DNA of 64,000 nt from Aurantiacibacter arachoides (GTDB lineage: Bacteria > Pseudomonadota > Alphaproteobacteria > Sphingomonadales > Sphingomonadaceae): assembly GCF_009827335.1 (NCBI RefSeq), contig NZ_WTYH01000001.1, forward strand, positions 868,001 through 932,000. Direction: 5' to 3'. The notes under the pieces are model-generated. The model ran no database searches and was not told where the DNA came from. It saw only the letters and a list, made by a program, of their open reading frames with translations. The stretch's first letter is position 1. Each line of letters starts with the position of its first letter. This document shows positions 36,765 to 44,579 of this stretch, piece after piece. The position numbers were made by a program, and so were the translations under genes.

Positions 36765-38456
36765 ATGCCCGCCAAGCTCATCCCGCTCCTGCTTGCAGCC
36801 ACCGGCCTTACCGCCTGCGCCAGCGTCGCCACCGACCCCGCGCCGGTGGCCGTGCGGATCGTCGCGATCAATGATTTCCACGGCAACTTGGAAATGCCCT
36901 CGGGCGAATACCGCTTCACCGAGAACGGCCAGGAGCGCAGCGCGCGGCTGGGCGGGGCGGCGCAGCTGGCGGCGACCTTGCAACGGCTGGATACGCCCGA
37001 CACCCTGATCGTTGCGGCGGGCGACCTGATCGGCGCCAGCCCGCTATCCAGCTCGCTGTTCCTGGACGAGCCCAGCATCCGCGCGCTCTCCGCGATGGGG
37101 CTGGACATCGCCGCCGTCGGCAACCACGAATTCGACCGCGGTATCGCCGAACTGCGCCGGATGCAGGACGGCGGATGCGAGGCAAACACCCGCCGCCAGC
37201 CCTGCGCGCTCGAACCGTTTGCCGGCGCGGATTTCCGCTACCTCGCGGCGAACGTCGTGGATGATGCGGGCGCCACGCTGTTTCCCGCCACCGCCATGCG
37301 CGAGGTCGCCGGCGCGAAGATCGGCTTCATCGGCATGACGCTGGAGGGCACGCCCAACTACGTCGCCGCGCAGGCCACCGCCGGCTACACATTCCTGGAC
37401 GAAGCCGACACCGCCAACCGCCTGGCCGGCGAATTGCGCGGGCAGGGGGCAGACGCGCTGGTGGTGCTGCTGCACGAAGGGGCGAGCGTCGATCCGTCCT
37501 ACAACCTCGATGGCTGCCCGAACATCGGCGGCGCAGTGGTGCCGATCATCGAACGCCTGGATCCCTCGATCGCGCTCGTCGTATCCGGGCACACCCACCA
37601 GGCCTACGTGTGCACCTACACCCGCGCCGACGGCTCCAGCGTGCTGCTTACCTCCGCTGGCCGTTACGGCACCTTCGTGACCGAGATCGCGATGAACGTC
37701 GATCCGGCAAGCGACCGCGTAACCTTTGCATCGGCAACCAACGTGCCGGTTGATGGCCGCGACGGCTCCCACCCGGCGGCAGAGGCGATCGTGCGCCGCT
37801 ATGTCGAGGCGGCGGGTCCGGTCGCCAACCGGCAGGTCGGCACGATCACCGACACCGGCGAACGTGGGGAGGATTGCGGCGATCGCCCGGCGCAGGATTT
37901 CGTCGCCGACGCCTACCTGATGCAAGGGCGCGCGGCGCTGGCGGCAACGGGGCAGGGCACGGTCGATATGGCCTTCGTCAACTCGGGCGGCGTGCGTACC
38001 GGGTTCGACGGCGCGGCGGACGGGGTCCTGACCTTTGGCGAGCTCGCCGCGATGGCACCGTTCGGCAACGGGGTGATCGTGCTCGACATGACCGGTGCGC
38101 AGATCCGCGCGGTGCTGGAACAGCAGTTCTGCGAAGAAGGCGGCACGGTGGAGGTGTGCGATTCGGTGCTGATCCCCTCGGCAGGGGTCGCCTACACCGC
38201 CGATACGTCGCGCGAGGCTGGCCAGCGCATCACCGCCCTCACCCTGGACGGCGAGCCGCTGGACCCCGACCGCCGCTACCGCGTGGCGACCAACAGCTTC
38301 CTGGTCGGTGGTGGTGACGGTTTTGCGCTCTTCGCGCAGGTGCCGGTGGTGGCCAATGCGGGGTTCGATATCGACGGGCTGGAGGCCTACGTCGCGCAAG
38401 GCAATCTGATGGTGCCGGTGTGCGGCCGCGTGCGCAACGTCGCCGCTGCCGACTGA
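36765..38456 (+). CDS. 5'-nucleotidase/2',3'-cyclic phosphodiesterase-type lipoprotein
   Basis: A 563-residue metallophosphatase. The signal sequence ends in a lipobox LTAC with Cys18, so the enzyme is membrane-anchored on the periplasmic or outer face. The two-metal centre reads NDFHGN (Asp37, His39), AAGDLIGASP, GNHEFDRG and GHTHQAYVC, and the C-terminal substrate domain has NSGGVRTG, PFGNGVIVLDMTGAQI and NSFLVGGGDGFALF, the family adenosine-binding segment. It hydrolyses extracellular nucleotides to nucleosides. Preceded by GAGGGAAAG; convergent with the AMP nucleosidase gene (nine bases apart). Confidence 0.92.
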   Translation: MPAKLIPLLLAATGLTACASVATDPAPVAVRIVAINDFHGNLEMPSGEYRFTENGQERSARLGGAAQLAATLQRLDTPDTLIVAAGDLIGASPLSSSLFLDEPSIRALSAMGLDIAAVGNHEFDRGIAELRRMQDGGCEANTRRQPCALEPFAGADFRYLAANVVDDAGATLFPATAMREVAGAKIGFIGMTLEGTPNYVAAQATAGYTFLDEADTANRLAGELRGQGADALVVLLHEGASVDPSYNLDGCPNIGGAVVPIIERLDPSIALVVSGHTHQAYVCTYTRADGSSVLLTSAGRYGTFVTEIAMNVDPASDRVTFASATNVPVDGRDGSHPAAEAIVRRYVEAAGPVANRQVGTITDTGERGEDCGDRPAQDFVADAYLMQGRAALAATGQGTVDMAFVNSGGVRTGFDGAADGVLTFGELAAMAPFGNGVIVLDMTGAQIRAVLEQQFCEEGGTVEVCDSVLIPSAGVAYTADTSREAGQRITALTLDGEPLDPDRRYRVATNSFLVGGGDGFALFAQVPVVANAGFDIDGLEAYVAQGNLMVPVCGRVRNVAAAD

Positions 38457-38465
38457 CCGCCCGGA

Positions 38466-39920
38466 TCAGCGCAGCGGCGGCTCGTCGAAACTGCGCAGCT
38501 TGCGGCTGTGCAGGCTGTCGCCCTGCTTGCTCAGCAGGCCCAGCGTCTCGATCCCGATGCGCAGGTGCTGGCTGACCGATTTTTCGTAGAAGGCGTTGGC
38601 CTGGCCCGGCAACTTGATCTCGCCGTGCAGCGGCTTGTCCGATACGCACAGCAGGGTGCCGTAGGGCACGCGGAAGCGATACCCCTGCGCCGCGACCGTC
38701 GCCGATTCCATGTCGATAGCCACCGCCCGGCTCTGGTTGAAACGCAGGGCGGAGCGGGTGTAATGCAGTTCCCAGTTGCGATCGTCCGTGGTGACGACGG
38801 TGCCAGTCCGCAGCCGACGTTTCAGCACGTCGTCCGGTTCTCCGGTCACTTGGCGAGCCGCCTGGTACATCGCGGTCTGCACTTCCGCGATCGCCGGAAT
38901 GGGAATTTCCGGCGGGATCGCACTGTCGAGCACGTTGTCGTCGCGCAGGTAGGCGTGGGCCAGCACGTAGTCGCCGATCGTCTGGCTGGGCCGCAGCCCG
39001 CCGCAGTGGCCGATCATCAGCCACACCTCTGGGCGCAGCACGGCGATGTGGTCGCAGATGGTCTTTGCGTTGGAGGGGCCGACGCCGATGTTGACCAGCG
39101 TGATTCCGCCGCCGTTCTCGCCCATCAGGTGATAGGCGGGCATCTGGTGCTTGCGCCAGGTCCCGGCGGCGACCTGCGCGCGTGATTGTTCACGGTCGCC
39201 GCGTTCCAGCACGATGCCGGGCGCGGAGAACCGGGCAAACCCGCTGTCCTTGTCGCCCAGTGCGTCCAGCGCAAAGTCGATGAACTCCTCGACGTAGCGG
39301 ATATAGTTGGTGAACAGCACGTAGCGCTGGAAGTGGCCCGCCGGCGTGCCCGTGTAATGGCGCAGGCGGGCAAGGCTGTAATCGGTGCGCGGCGCATCGA
39401 ACAGGGCGAGCGGGCGCTTGCTGCCAAAGCTGTGCGTCCAGGTGCCGTCGGCCACCTCGTCCCCGATGTTGGCGAGATCGGTCGAGGGAAAATGCCGCAC
39501 CAGTTCGGCGCTGGAAAGCCCCCGCAGGTCCACGCCCGATCCATCGAGCACATACTGGTAAGGTATTTCCGCCGAGGATTGCCCGACCTCGATATTGACC
39601 ATGTAATCGTCCACCAGGTGGGTCAGCTGTTCCTTCAGGTAACTGCGGAACAGGGCCGGATCGGCGATGGAGATGCTGTAGGTGCCCTGCTGGTTCAGCC
39701 GCGCGTAGGCACGCGCCGGATGGTTCGCCGCGCTTTCGTCGGAATAGTGCAGCGTCAGCGAAGGATAGGCGAACGCGCGGCCGGATCGGGTATCGACGCC
39801 CGGCGGCGTGCGGTCGTCGGCAAAGCGCCGCAGCGCAGCAACAAGGTTCTGGCGTGAACGGTCATAGGTCTGCTCGAGCTGGTCGAGGATGGCATCGATA
39901 TCGGAAGCGGTCGTGGTCAT
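38466..39920 (-). CDS. amn: AMP nucleosidase
   Basis: Hydrolyses AMP to adenine and ribose-5-phosphate, cytosolic. The 484-residue protein has the AMN N-terminal domain (about 1-170, FAYPSLTLHYSDESAA) and a C-terminal nucleoside phosphorylase fold with NIGVGPSNAKTICDHIAVL, IGHCGGLRPSQTIGDYVLAHAY and the catalytic-side IDMESATVAAQGYRFRVPYG. It lies 60 bases downstream of the S1/P1 nuclease on the same strand, probably co-transcribed. Confidence 0.95.
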   Translation of the reverse strand: MTTTASDIDAILDQLEQTYDRSRQNLVAALRRFADDRTPPGVDTRSGRAFAYPSLTLHYSDESAANHPARAYARLNQQGTYSISIADPALFRSYLKEQLTHLVDDYMVNIEVGQSSAEIPYQYVLDGSGVDLRGLSSAELVRHFPSTDLANIGDEVADGTWTHSFGSKRPLALFDAPRTDYSLARLRHYTGTPAGHFQRYVLFTNYIRYVEEFIDFALDALGDKDSGFARFSAPGIVLERGDREQSRAQVAAGTWRKHQMPAYHLMGENGGGITLVNIGVGPSNAKTICDHIAVLRPEVWLMIGHCGGLRPSQTIGDYVLAHAYLRDDNVLDSAIPPEIPIPAIAEVQTAMYQAARQVTGEPDDVLKRRLRTGTVVTTDDRNWELHYTRSALRFNQSRAVAIDMESATVAAQGYRFRVPYGTLLCVSDKPLHGEIKLPGQANAFYEKSVSQHLRIGIETLGLLSKQGDSLHSRKLRSFDEPPLR

Positions 39921-39980
39921 GCGATGTTCTAGCGGATGTTTTCAACGCTGGCGAGGGGAGGGCGCAGATGGCCTTTTCGC

Positions 39981-40802
39981 TCAGCTCTCGGCAAAAACCT
40001 TGTCGAGATAGGCGGCCAGCCGGATGCCCGACTGCATCAGGCGATGTTCGACATCGGGTGACCATTGCCAGTTGTAATCGTAACCCAGCCGGACGGGAGC
40101 CTCCAACGTGCCCAGGCCAGCTTCGGGTCCGGTCGCAGGATAGATACGTTCGCGCAGCGCAACGCTTTCGCCGATCCACGTGGCGGGATCGGCATCCCAC
40201 CAGGCAATCACCTTGCCTGGCGTCATGCGCCCTTCCAGCCGCTCGGCATATTCGCTGAAGCTGAGCTGCTGTCGCTGGATCATGCCCTCGTCCCACACCC
40301 AGTGCAGGTTGGTCTGCTGCCCGAACCAGTCGACCCGCACGTCGTTTCCGCCGCGATCGCCGGGTCGTCCGGCGTGGAGCGGCATATGCAGGTCGGACAC
40401 GATGTGCACGACGAAGCGCAGCGCCAGTTGCCGCTCCTCCGCCGGTGCATTCGCATCACGCAGAACGGCGGTGAAACGCTCCAGCGCAGTCAGGGCGTCG
40501 CCTTCGGGCGGGTGCGCCATGTCGATGACGCGGGTGCCGTCGGGCAGGGTAACGTAATGGAACGGGGACGCGGTTTCCTGCCAGAAGGGATCGGGGTTCG
40601 ACCGTTCCTCGTCCGGAAAGGTGCTCGCCTCGGCCAGCGTCTCTGCGCCCAGTATCTCTGCGATTTCCGCACGGGTGCGCCCCGAGACGTTGTCCTGTGC
40701 GATGGTGGCGGTAATGCGGTGCCCGTGCGGCCCCCACGCCTGCGCGGGCATGGCGGTAAATGCGATGGCGAGCGTTGCGACGGAAAGGATGGGTTTCAGC
40801 AT
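39981..40802 (-). CDS. S1/P1 nuclease (secreted, zinc-dependent)
   Basis: A 273-residue protein with a signal peptide of 22 residues ending AQA, so the mature protein starts with Trp: in S1/P1 nucleases the N-terminal Trp itself binds a zinc ion. The full ligand set is visible: mature W1 and H6 (WGPHGH), a Phe-His-Tyr histidine (SPFHYVTL), H-x3-D-x5-H in HIVSDLHMPLH, and H-x3-D in HWVWD. It cleaves single-stranded DNA or RNA to 5'-nucleotides outside the cytoplasm. It precedes amn and is divergent from virB2. Confidence 0.95.
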   Translation of the reverse strand: MLKPILSVATLAIAFTAMPAQAWGPHGHRITATIAQDNVSGRTRAEIAEILGAETLAEASTFPDEERSNPDPFWQETASPFHYVTLPDGTRVIDMAHPPEGDALTALERFTAVLRDANAPAEERQLALRFVVHIVSDLHMPLHAGRPGDRGGNDVRVDWFGQQTNLHWVWDEGMIQRQQLSFSEYAERLEGRMTPGKVIAWWDADPATWIGESVALRERIYPATGPEAGLGTLEAPVRLGYDYNWQWSPDVEHRLMQSGIRLAAYLDKVFAES

Positions 40803-40913
40803 GGCTCCCGCTAGCAAAGCCGTGTGACATTGCCATGGCTTTTTGCACCAACCCTGCGCTCTGTGCCGTTCGACTCCGCGCTGGCCAAGGTCAGGCGCAG
40901 GCGGTAGATCGTG

Positions 40914-41291
40914 ATGATGTTCGACACCTTTGCCAGTGCCCAACCGATCGATGCGGCGATGAGCTGGATTACCGGAATACTGCTGGGCGAACTGGCGGCG
41001 ACTTTGTGCGTCATCGCCATCGCCTTTGTCGGCTATTCTATGCTGACGGGCCGGTTGGCGATTCGGCGCGGGGCACAGGTCGTGCTGGGTTGTTTTGTGC
41101 TGCTTGGCGCGCCTGCCATTGCCGATGGCATGATCGGGTTGTGGGATCCTGACTGGCGTGATGAGGCGCAAGGTGCGCAAACAGTTGTCTTCGAAGCCCG
41201 ACCGCGCGGCGAACTCGTGCCTGCGGATTACAGCCCGTACCTCGGCCCGACCGCTGTCGCTCCGCCCGAGGGGCAAGAGCCTGTTCCCTGA
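40914..41291 (+). CDS. virB2: VirB2/TrbC-family pilin-like protein of the type IV secretion locus
   Basis: A 125-residue protein with two hydrophobic segments (about 18-42, WITGILLGELAATLCVIAIAF, and 52-68, GAQVVLGCFVLLGAPAIA) around a basic loop containing GRLAIRR, the VirB2 hairpin. Start: the ATG at 40914 or 40917; an in-frame TAG just upstream rules out a longer form, so the usual long Sec signal peptide is absent or very short, which is unusual. The C-terminal 50 residues are acidic and Pro-rich, longer than typical. It opens the T4SS cluster but is cut off from virB3 by the collar cassette. Confidence 0.75.
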   Translation: MMFDTFASAQPIDAAMSWITGILLGELAATLCVIAIAFVGYSMLTGRLAIRRGAQVVLGCFVLLGAPAIADGMIGLWDPDWRDEAQGAQTVVFEARPRGELVPADYSPYLGPTAVAPPEGQEPVP

Positions 41292-41383
41292 TTGCAGGCG
41301 TGGTCTCGCTCGCCGCCGGCAATTGCCAAGCGCCCCGGGTGCGAATATCGCCTGTACGTTTTCATGTGCTTGAGGGGAATTTG

Positions 41384-41941
41384 ATGGCGGGTCGTTTCGG
41401 AATGGTAGCTATTGCAGCGGCCTGTTGTCTGTTTGCTCAGCCCGCGTTGGCCCAGCAGCGGCCGGCCAACTCGATTGATGGTACCGCAATCATCAGCTCG
41501 CTTGGACCCGACGCCGTCATGCCAGCACTGGCCGTCGCTACTGCTAACCAGCTTGTGGAGGCACGCCCTGATGGCACACCCTTCATCAGCGCGACTGCAA
41601 TGAATGGGCTGGTCATGCAGATCAGTTTTACCTCGTGCGACGAGGGTGGGCAAACAGGTTGCCTGGGCATGTCGATCGTGTCGGTGTGGACCGCTGCGGA
41701 ACCCGAGGTCCAGGCGCAGATCGCGGCGGCCGTACGCGGGTTTCTTATCGACCATCCGCTCGCCAACGCGGGCCAGTTTGACGACGGAACTCCGTACTTT
41801 TCTCGTTACGTTATCGCCGATTACGGAATCGCGCAGGGCAATCTGTTGTCCGAATTTTCCAATTTCGTGAGCGGCGCCACCGACTTTCACAACATGCTGG
41901 CGGGCATCGACGGTGGTCTGGGCGCCATGCCATCATCCTGA
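41384..41941 (+). CDS. Secreted YbjN-like protein in the T4SS cassette
   Basis: A 185-residue protein with a Sec signal peptide (MAGRFGMVAIAAACCLFAQPALAQ, cut near residue 24, in pieces). The mature part resembles YbjN/T3SS-chaperone-like folds: SFTSCDEGGQTGCLGMSIVS with two Cys, then AEPEVQAQIAAAVRGFL, and a final helix LLSEFSNFVSGATDF. The start follows GAGGGGA at proper distance. It sits 92 bases after virB2 and 125 bases before the first collar gene, in DNA with lower G+C than the surroundings. Family assignment is by pattern; function unknown. Confidence 0.55.
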   Translation: MAGRFGMVAIAAACCLFAQPALAQQRPANSIDGTAIISSLGPDAVMPALAVATANQLVEARPDGTPFISATAMNGLVMQISFTSCDEGGQTGCLGMSIVSVWTAAEPEVQAQIAAAVRGFLIDHPLANAGQFDDGTPYFSRYVIADYGIAQGNLLSEFSNFVSGATDFHNMLAGIDGGLGAMPSS

Positions 41942-42066
41942 CCGCGTTTTTTTGAACGTCCTACGACCGTTACTTGCAAAGCCAAGGGCCGGCGACTGGA
42001 ACCCTGCGTATTTACAAATGATGGCATCTGGCGCATCGTTCGCCCGAATCGTTAATGGGGGGTAAA

Positions 42067-42681
42067 ATGAGGGCTTCTTCCGCATTCACCGCAGCGCTGT
42101 TGGCGTGTGTCGCCAGCGCCGGACTGTCTGTCCCGGCCAAGGCGCAAGATCCCTTCATCGGGCAATTGAGCCTGTTTGGTTCCAATTTCTGTCCGCGCGG
42201 TTACGCCTCTGCCAGCGGCCAGATCCTGGCCATCAGCCAGAATACGGCGCTTTTCTCGCTTTTCGGAACGACATATGGCGGCAACGGCACAACGACCTTT
42301 GCCCTCCCTGATCTTCGCGGCCGTCGCGCGGTTGGGCAAGGGCAGGGTCCAGGTCTTCCATTCTACTCTCTAGGCCAGATTGCGGGCACGGAGACGCATA
42401 CCCTGACTGTGCCCGAACTTGGCGCGCACAGCCATGCGGGCACGGTTCGTGCTTTTCCAACCTATGGCGATGCGCCGAGACCCGTTCGCAACTACATCGC
42501 CAGGAGCGCGGACGGTTCCAACAATTACACGTCCAGCACCACACCGCCGAGCACGCTGATGGGGGCAGATGCGCTGCGCGTGGCCAATACCGGCGGTTCG
42601 CAACCGCATGAGAACCGGCCACCCTATCTGGCCATGAACTGGTGTGTGGCACTCGAAGGGATCTTCCCTTCGCGTAATTGA
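42067..42681 (+). CDS. Secreted tail-collar-domain protein 1
   Basis: A 204-residue protein with a Sec signal peptide (about 1-26, ending VPAKAQ) and a phage Tail Collar/microcystin-dependent-protein fold: IGQLSLFGSNFCPRGYASASGQ (in pieces), NTALFSLFGTTYGGNG, TTFALPDLRGR, a TLTVPELGAHSHAG segment, and the family end GIFPSRN. Collar proteins of this family usually lack signal peptides; here the Sec signal says export from the cytoplasm. The ATG at 42067 has GGGGGGT upstream; an in-frame ATG at 42055 is less likely. First of three tandem paralogues. Confidence 0.85.
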   Translation: MRASSAFTAALLACVASAGLSVPAKAQDPFIGQLSLFGSNFCPRGYASASGQILAISQNTALFSLFGTTYGGNGTTTFALPDLRGRRAVGQGQGPGLPFYSLGQIAGTETHTLTVPELGAHSHAGTVRAFPTYGDAPRPVRNYIARSADGSNNYTSSTTPPSTLMGADALRVANTGGSQPHENRPPYLAMNWCVALEGIFPSRN

Positions 42682-42723
42682 TGCCATCGTACTGCGTGAC
42701 CGCCATTTCCAGGGGGGACTGAC

Positions 42724-43341
42724 ATGAAATTTCTCGGCTATCTTTCAACCACGGCGGCCGTGACGGCCATTGCCCTTGCGTCGACCTCACCGGCCCGCGC
42801 CCAGGCCGAGCCTACGATTGGGCAGTTGGTGCTTGTGCCGTACAACTTTTGCCCGCGCGGTTTCGCACGGGCGGACGGTCAACTGATACCCATTGCGCAA
42901 AACACTGCGTTGTTTTCGCTTTACGGCACGATGTATGGCGGCAATGGGCAAACCACGTTCGCTCTTCCTGATCTGAGGGGCCGTACGGCAATCAATCAGG
43001 GCCAGGGCCCGGGTCTTTCCGTCTACCAGCAGGGACAGTCCAGCGGTGTCGAGACGGTTACCCTCACACAAGCGACAATACCGTCGCATAACCACACAGG
43101 GTCAGTGCGCGCGTTCGAGGCCGAGGGCACGTCCGGTCAGGCGGTTCGCAATTACTTTGCGCAAGGGGCAGCCGGCCGGGCTACTTACGTTCAGGTCGAC
43201 GCGCCGCCCCAAAACAACATGGGCCCTGGCTCGCTCCGTCTGGCCGACGCCGGTGGAAACCAAGCGCACGAGAACCGATCACCCTATACCACTCTGAACT
43301 GGTGCGTGGCAGTGAACGGGATCTTTCCGTCTCGAAACTAG
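42724..43341 (+). CDS. Secreted tail-collar-domain protein 2
   Basis: A 205-residue paralogue with a Sec signal (MKFLGYLSTTAAVTAIALA, cleavage near PARAQ). Shared blocks: IGQLVLVPYNFCPRGFARADGQ (in pieces), NTALFSLYGTMYGGNGQTTFALPDLRGR, GVETVTLTQATIPSHNHTG, LNWCVAVNGIFPSRN. The strand-to-strand similarity to its neighbours indicates tandem duplication followed by divergence in the middle, variable segment (about 115-155), where the surface loop of such folds lies. A GGGGGGA Shine-Dalgarno sequence precedes the ATG. Confidence 0.85.
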   Translation: MKFLGYLSTTAAVTAIALASTSPARAQAEPTIGQLVLVPYNFCPRGFARADGQLIPIAQNTALFSLYGTMYGGNGQTTFALPDLRGRTAINQGQGPGLSVYQQGQSSGVETVTLTQATIPSHNHTGSVRAFEAEGTSGQAVRNYFAQGAAGRATYVQVDAPPQNNMGPGSLRLADAGGNQAHENRSPYTTLNWCVAVNGIFPSRN

Positions 43342-43387
43342 GCGGTTCGCTGCAGGTTTAGATTTTCACGGTATCGGGGGACAGGAT

Positions 43388-44008
43388 ATGAACATTCGCA
43401 AATTGGCATCCACATCCTTGATTGCGCTAGCCGCTACTCTTGGTGCAGGATCTCCCGTCCAGGCTCAAGCCATCGACCCGTTGCTGGGTCAGCTCCAGCT
43501 GTTCGGAAACACTTACTGCCCCCGCGGCTGGACCGAAGTGGCGGGACAGACGCTACCCATTAGCAGCAACCAAGCCCTGTTCGCGCTTCTTGGCACAACC
43601 TACGGCGGTAACGGGCAGACCACGTTCCAGCTTCCGGACTTGCGTGGTCGCGCGCCGATCCATTCAGGGACTTTGCCCGGAGGTTCGAATTACCAGTTAG
43701 GTCAGCAAGGGGGGGTAGAAAGTGTCAGCCTCCTAGCAACGCAAATAGCGGCGCACACCCATGATGGCACGTTACGCGCGGCTCCGGTTGCCGCGGATAC
43801 GACGAATCCGGTCGGAAACTATCTCGGGATCGCTGGGCAAAGCACTTTGCCGTATACGGCTAGCACAACGGCACCGGCCAATAACATGGGTCCCAACTCG
43901 TTGCAGATCGATCCCGCCGGCTCGTCGCTACCGCATAACAACATGCCCCCGTACCTCGCGATGCGCTACTGCATCGCGTTGCAGGGTGTTTTTCCGTCAC
44001 GCAATTAA
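43388..44008 (+). CDS. Secreted tail-collar-domain protein 3
   Basis: A 206-residue paralogue with a Sec signal peptide (ending SPVQAQ, about residue 27). It has LLGQLQLFGNTYCPRGWTEVAGQ (in pieces), NQALFALLGTTYGGNGQTTFQLPDLRGR, GGVESVSLLATQIAAHTHDG, and LQGVFPSRN at the end; it is the most divergent of the three in the middle. GGGGGACAGGAT lies before the ATG. After it comes the 46-residue peptide gene. Individual lines here fall below half G+C (43381-43440 has 28 of 60), well under the virB genes. Confidence 0.85.
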   Translation: MNIRKLASTSLIALAATLGAGSPVQAQAIDPLLGQLQLFGNTYCPRGWTEVAGQTLPISSNQALFALLGTTYGGNGQTTFQLPDLRGRAPIHSGTLPGGSNYQLGQQGGVESVSLLATQIAAHTHDGTLRAAPVAADTTNPVGNYLGIAGQSTLPYTASTTAPANNMGPNSLQIDPAGSSLPHNNMPPYLAMRYCIALQGVFPSRN

Positions 44009-44034
44009 CGCGTTTGGAGCAACTCGACTATAAA
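44005..44034 (+). promoter_or_regulatory. Possible promoter for the small peptide gene
   Basis: TTAACG (44005-44010) and TATAAA (44029-44034) with an 18-base spacer, about 35 bases ahead of the peptide's ATG. Sigma-70-like by eye only; it overlaps the end of the third collar gene. Confidence 0.25.
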
Positions 44035-44068
44035 GGGCGCCGCTGGCGTCACTATCGAAGGAAGTGAA

Positions 44069-44209
44069 ATGCAAGATCTCGACCGAAGCGCTAAGGCGAT
44101 TTGGCAGACGCCAGTTCTGACGGATCTGGACCGCTCGCCCGACAGTATTCAAAACGGCTATGACCCCATATCGGATGGTGGCGTCGGATACAACACGTCG
44201 ACAAGTTGA
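44069..44209 (+). CDS. 46-residue peptide with RiPP-leader-like W-x-x-P-x-L motif
   Basis: A short gene with a very good AAGGAAG Shine-Dalgarno sequence four bases before ATG and a TGA stop at 44207-44209. The peptide starts MQDLDRSAKAIWQTPVLTDL; W12-x-x-P15-x-L17 matches the Y/W-x-x-P-x-L motif by which lasso-peptide and other RiPP leaders bind PqqD-like recognition domains. The C-terminal half is Gly/Asp/Ser/Asn/Thr-rich (SDGGVGYNTSTS), core-like. No maturation enzyme is in the window. It could also be a small structural or regulatory peptide of the collar cassette. Confidence 0.55.
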   Translation: MQDLDRSAKAIWQTPVLTDLDRSPDSIQNGYDPISDGGVGYNTSTS

Positions 44210-44291
44210 TCGCCTGCCAATCGCCATGGCACGGTGCGGGAAAGTGTGGCCTGGGCCCCATCTGCGGGACCAACATTATCGGTGAAAGTTG

Positions 44292-44579
44292 ATGGCCGAA
44301 CACTTACGCAGCGACACCCTGTTCGTGGCCTTGACGCGCCCACAAATGTTCGCCGGCGTAACGTATAGTTATTTCGTCATCAACGCAGTCGTTGCGGTCG
44401 AGCTGTTCCTGGTTTTCAAAAGCTTCTGGGTACTGCTGGCGGCGCTTGTCATCCATCTGTTCGGCATGGTCGTATCGCTGCGCGAACCGCGCATTGTTGA
44501 CTTATGGCTGACGCGCGTGCGGCATTGCCCGCGCGTGAAGAACCACGATCACTGGCAATGCAATTCCTATCGCCCGTGA
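44292..44579 (+). CDS. virB3: VirB3-family T4SS inner-membrane protein
   Basis: A 95-residue protein with the VirB3 pattern: LFVALTRPQMFAGVTYSYF then two hydrophobic segments, LREPRIVDLWLTR and the C-terminal CNSYRP that is typical of the family. In VirB systems VirB3 works with the VirB4 ATPase at the base of the inner-membrane complex. The ATG at 44292 has GGTGAAAG before it. It overlaps virB4 by 22 bases. Confidence 0.88.
   Translation: MAEHLRSDTLFVALTRPQMFAGVTYSYFVINAVVAVELFLVFKSFWVLLAALVIHLFGMVVSLREPRIVDLWLTRVRHCPRVKNHDHWQCNSYRP

Noticed and set aside
40803..40913. Second attachment site for a T4SS island at the left border
   Set aside because: No copy of the tRNA-Pro 3' segment is present between the S1/P1 nuclease and virB2.
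44069..44209. Calling the 46-residue peptide a lasso-peptide precursor
   Set aside because: The leader motif fits but there is no T-x-G/core ring pattern (Gly1 to Asp/Glu at 7-9 is not convincing) and no maturation genes are seen, so only a RiPP-like label is justified.
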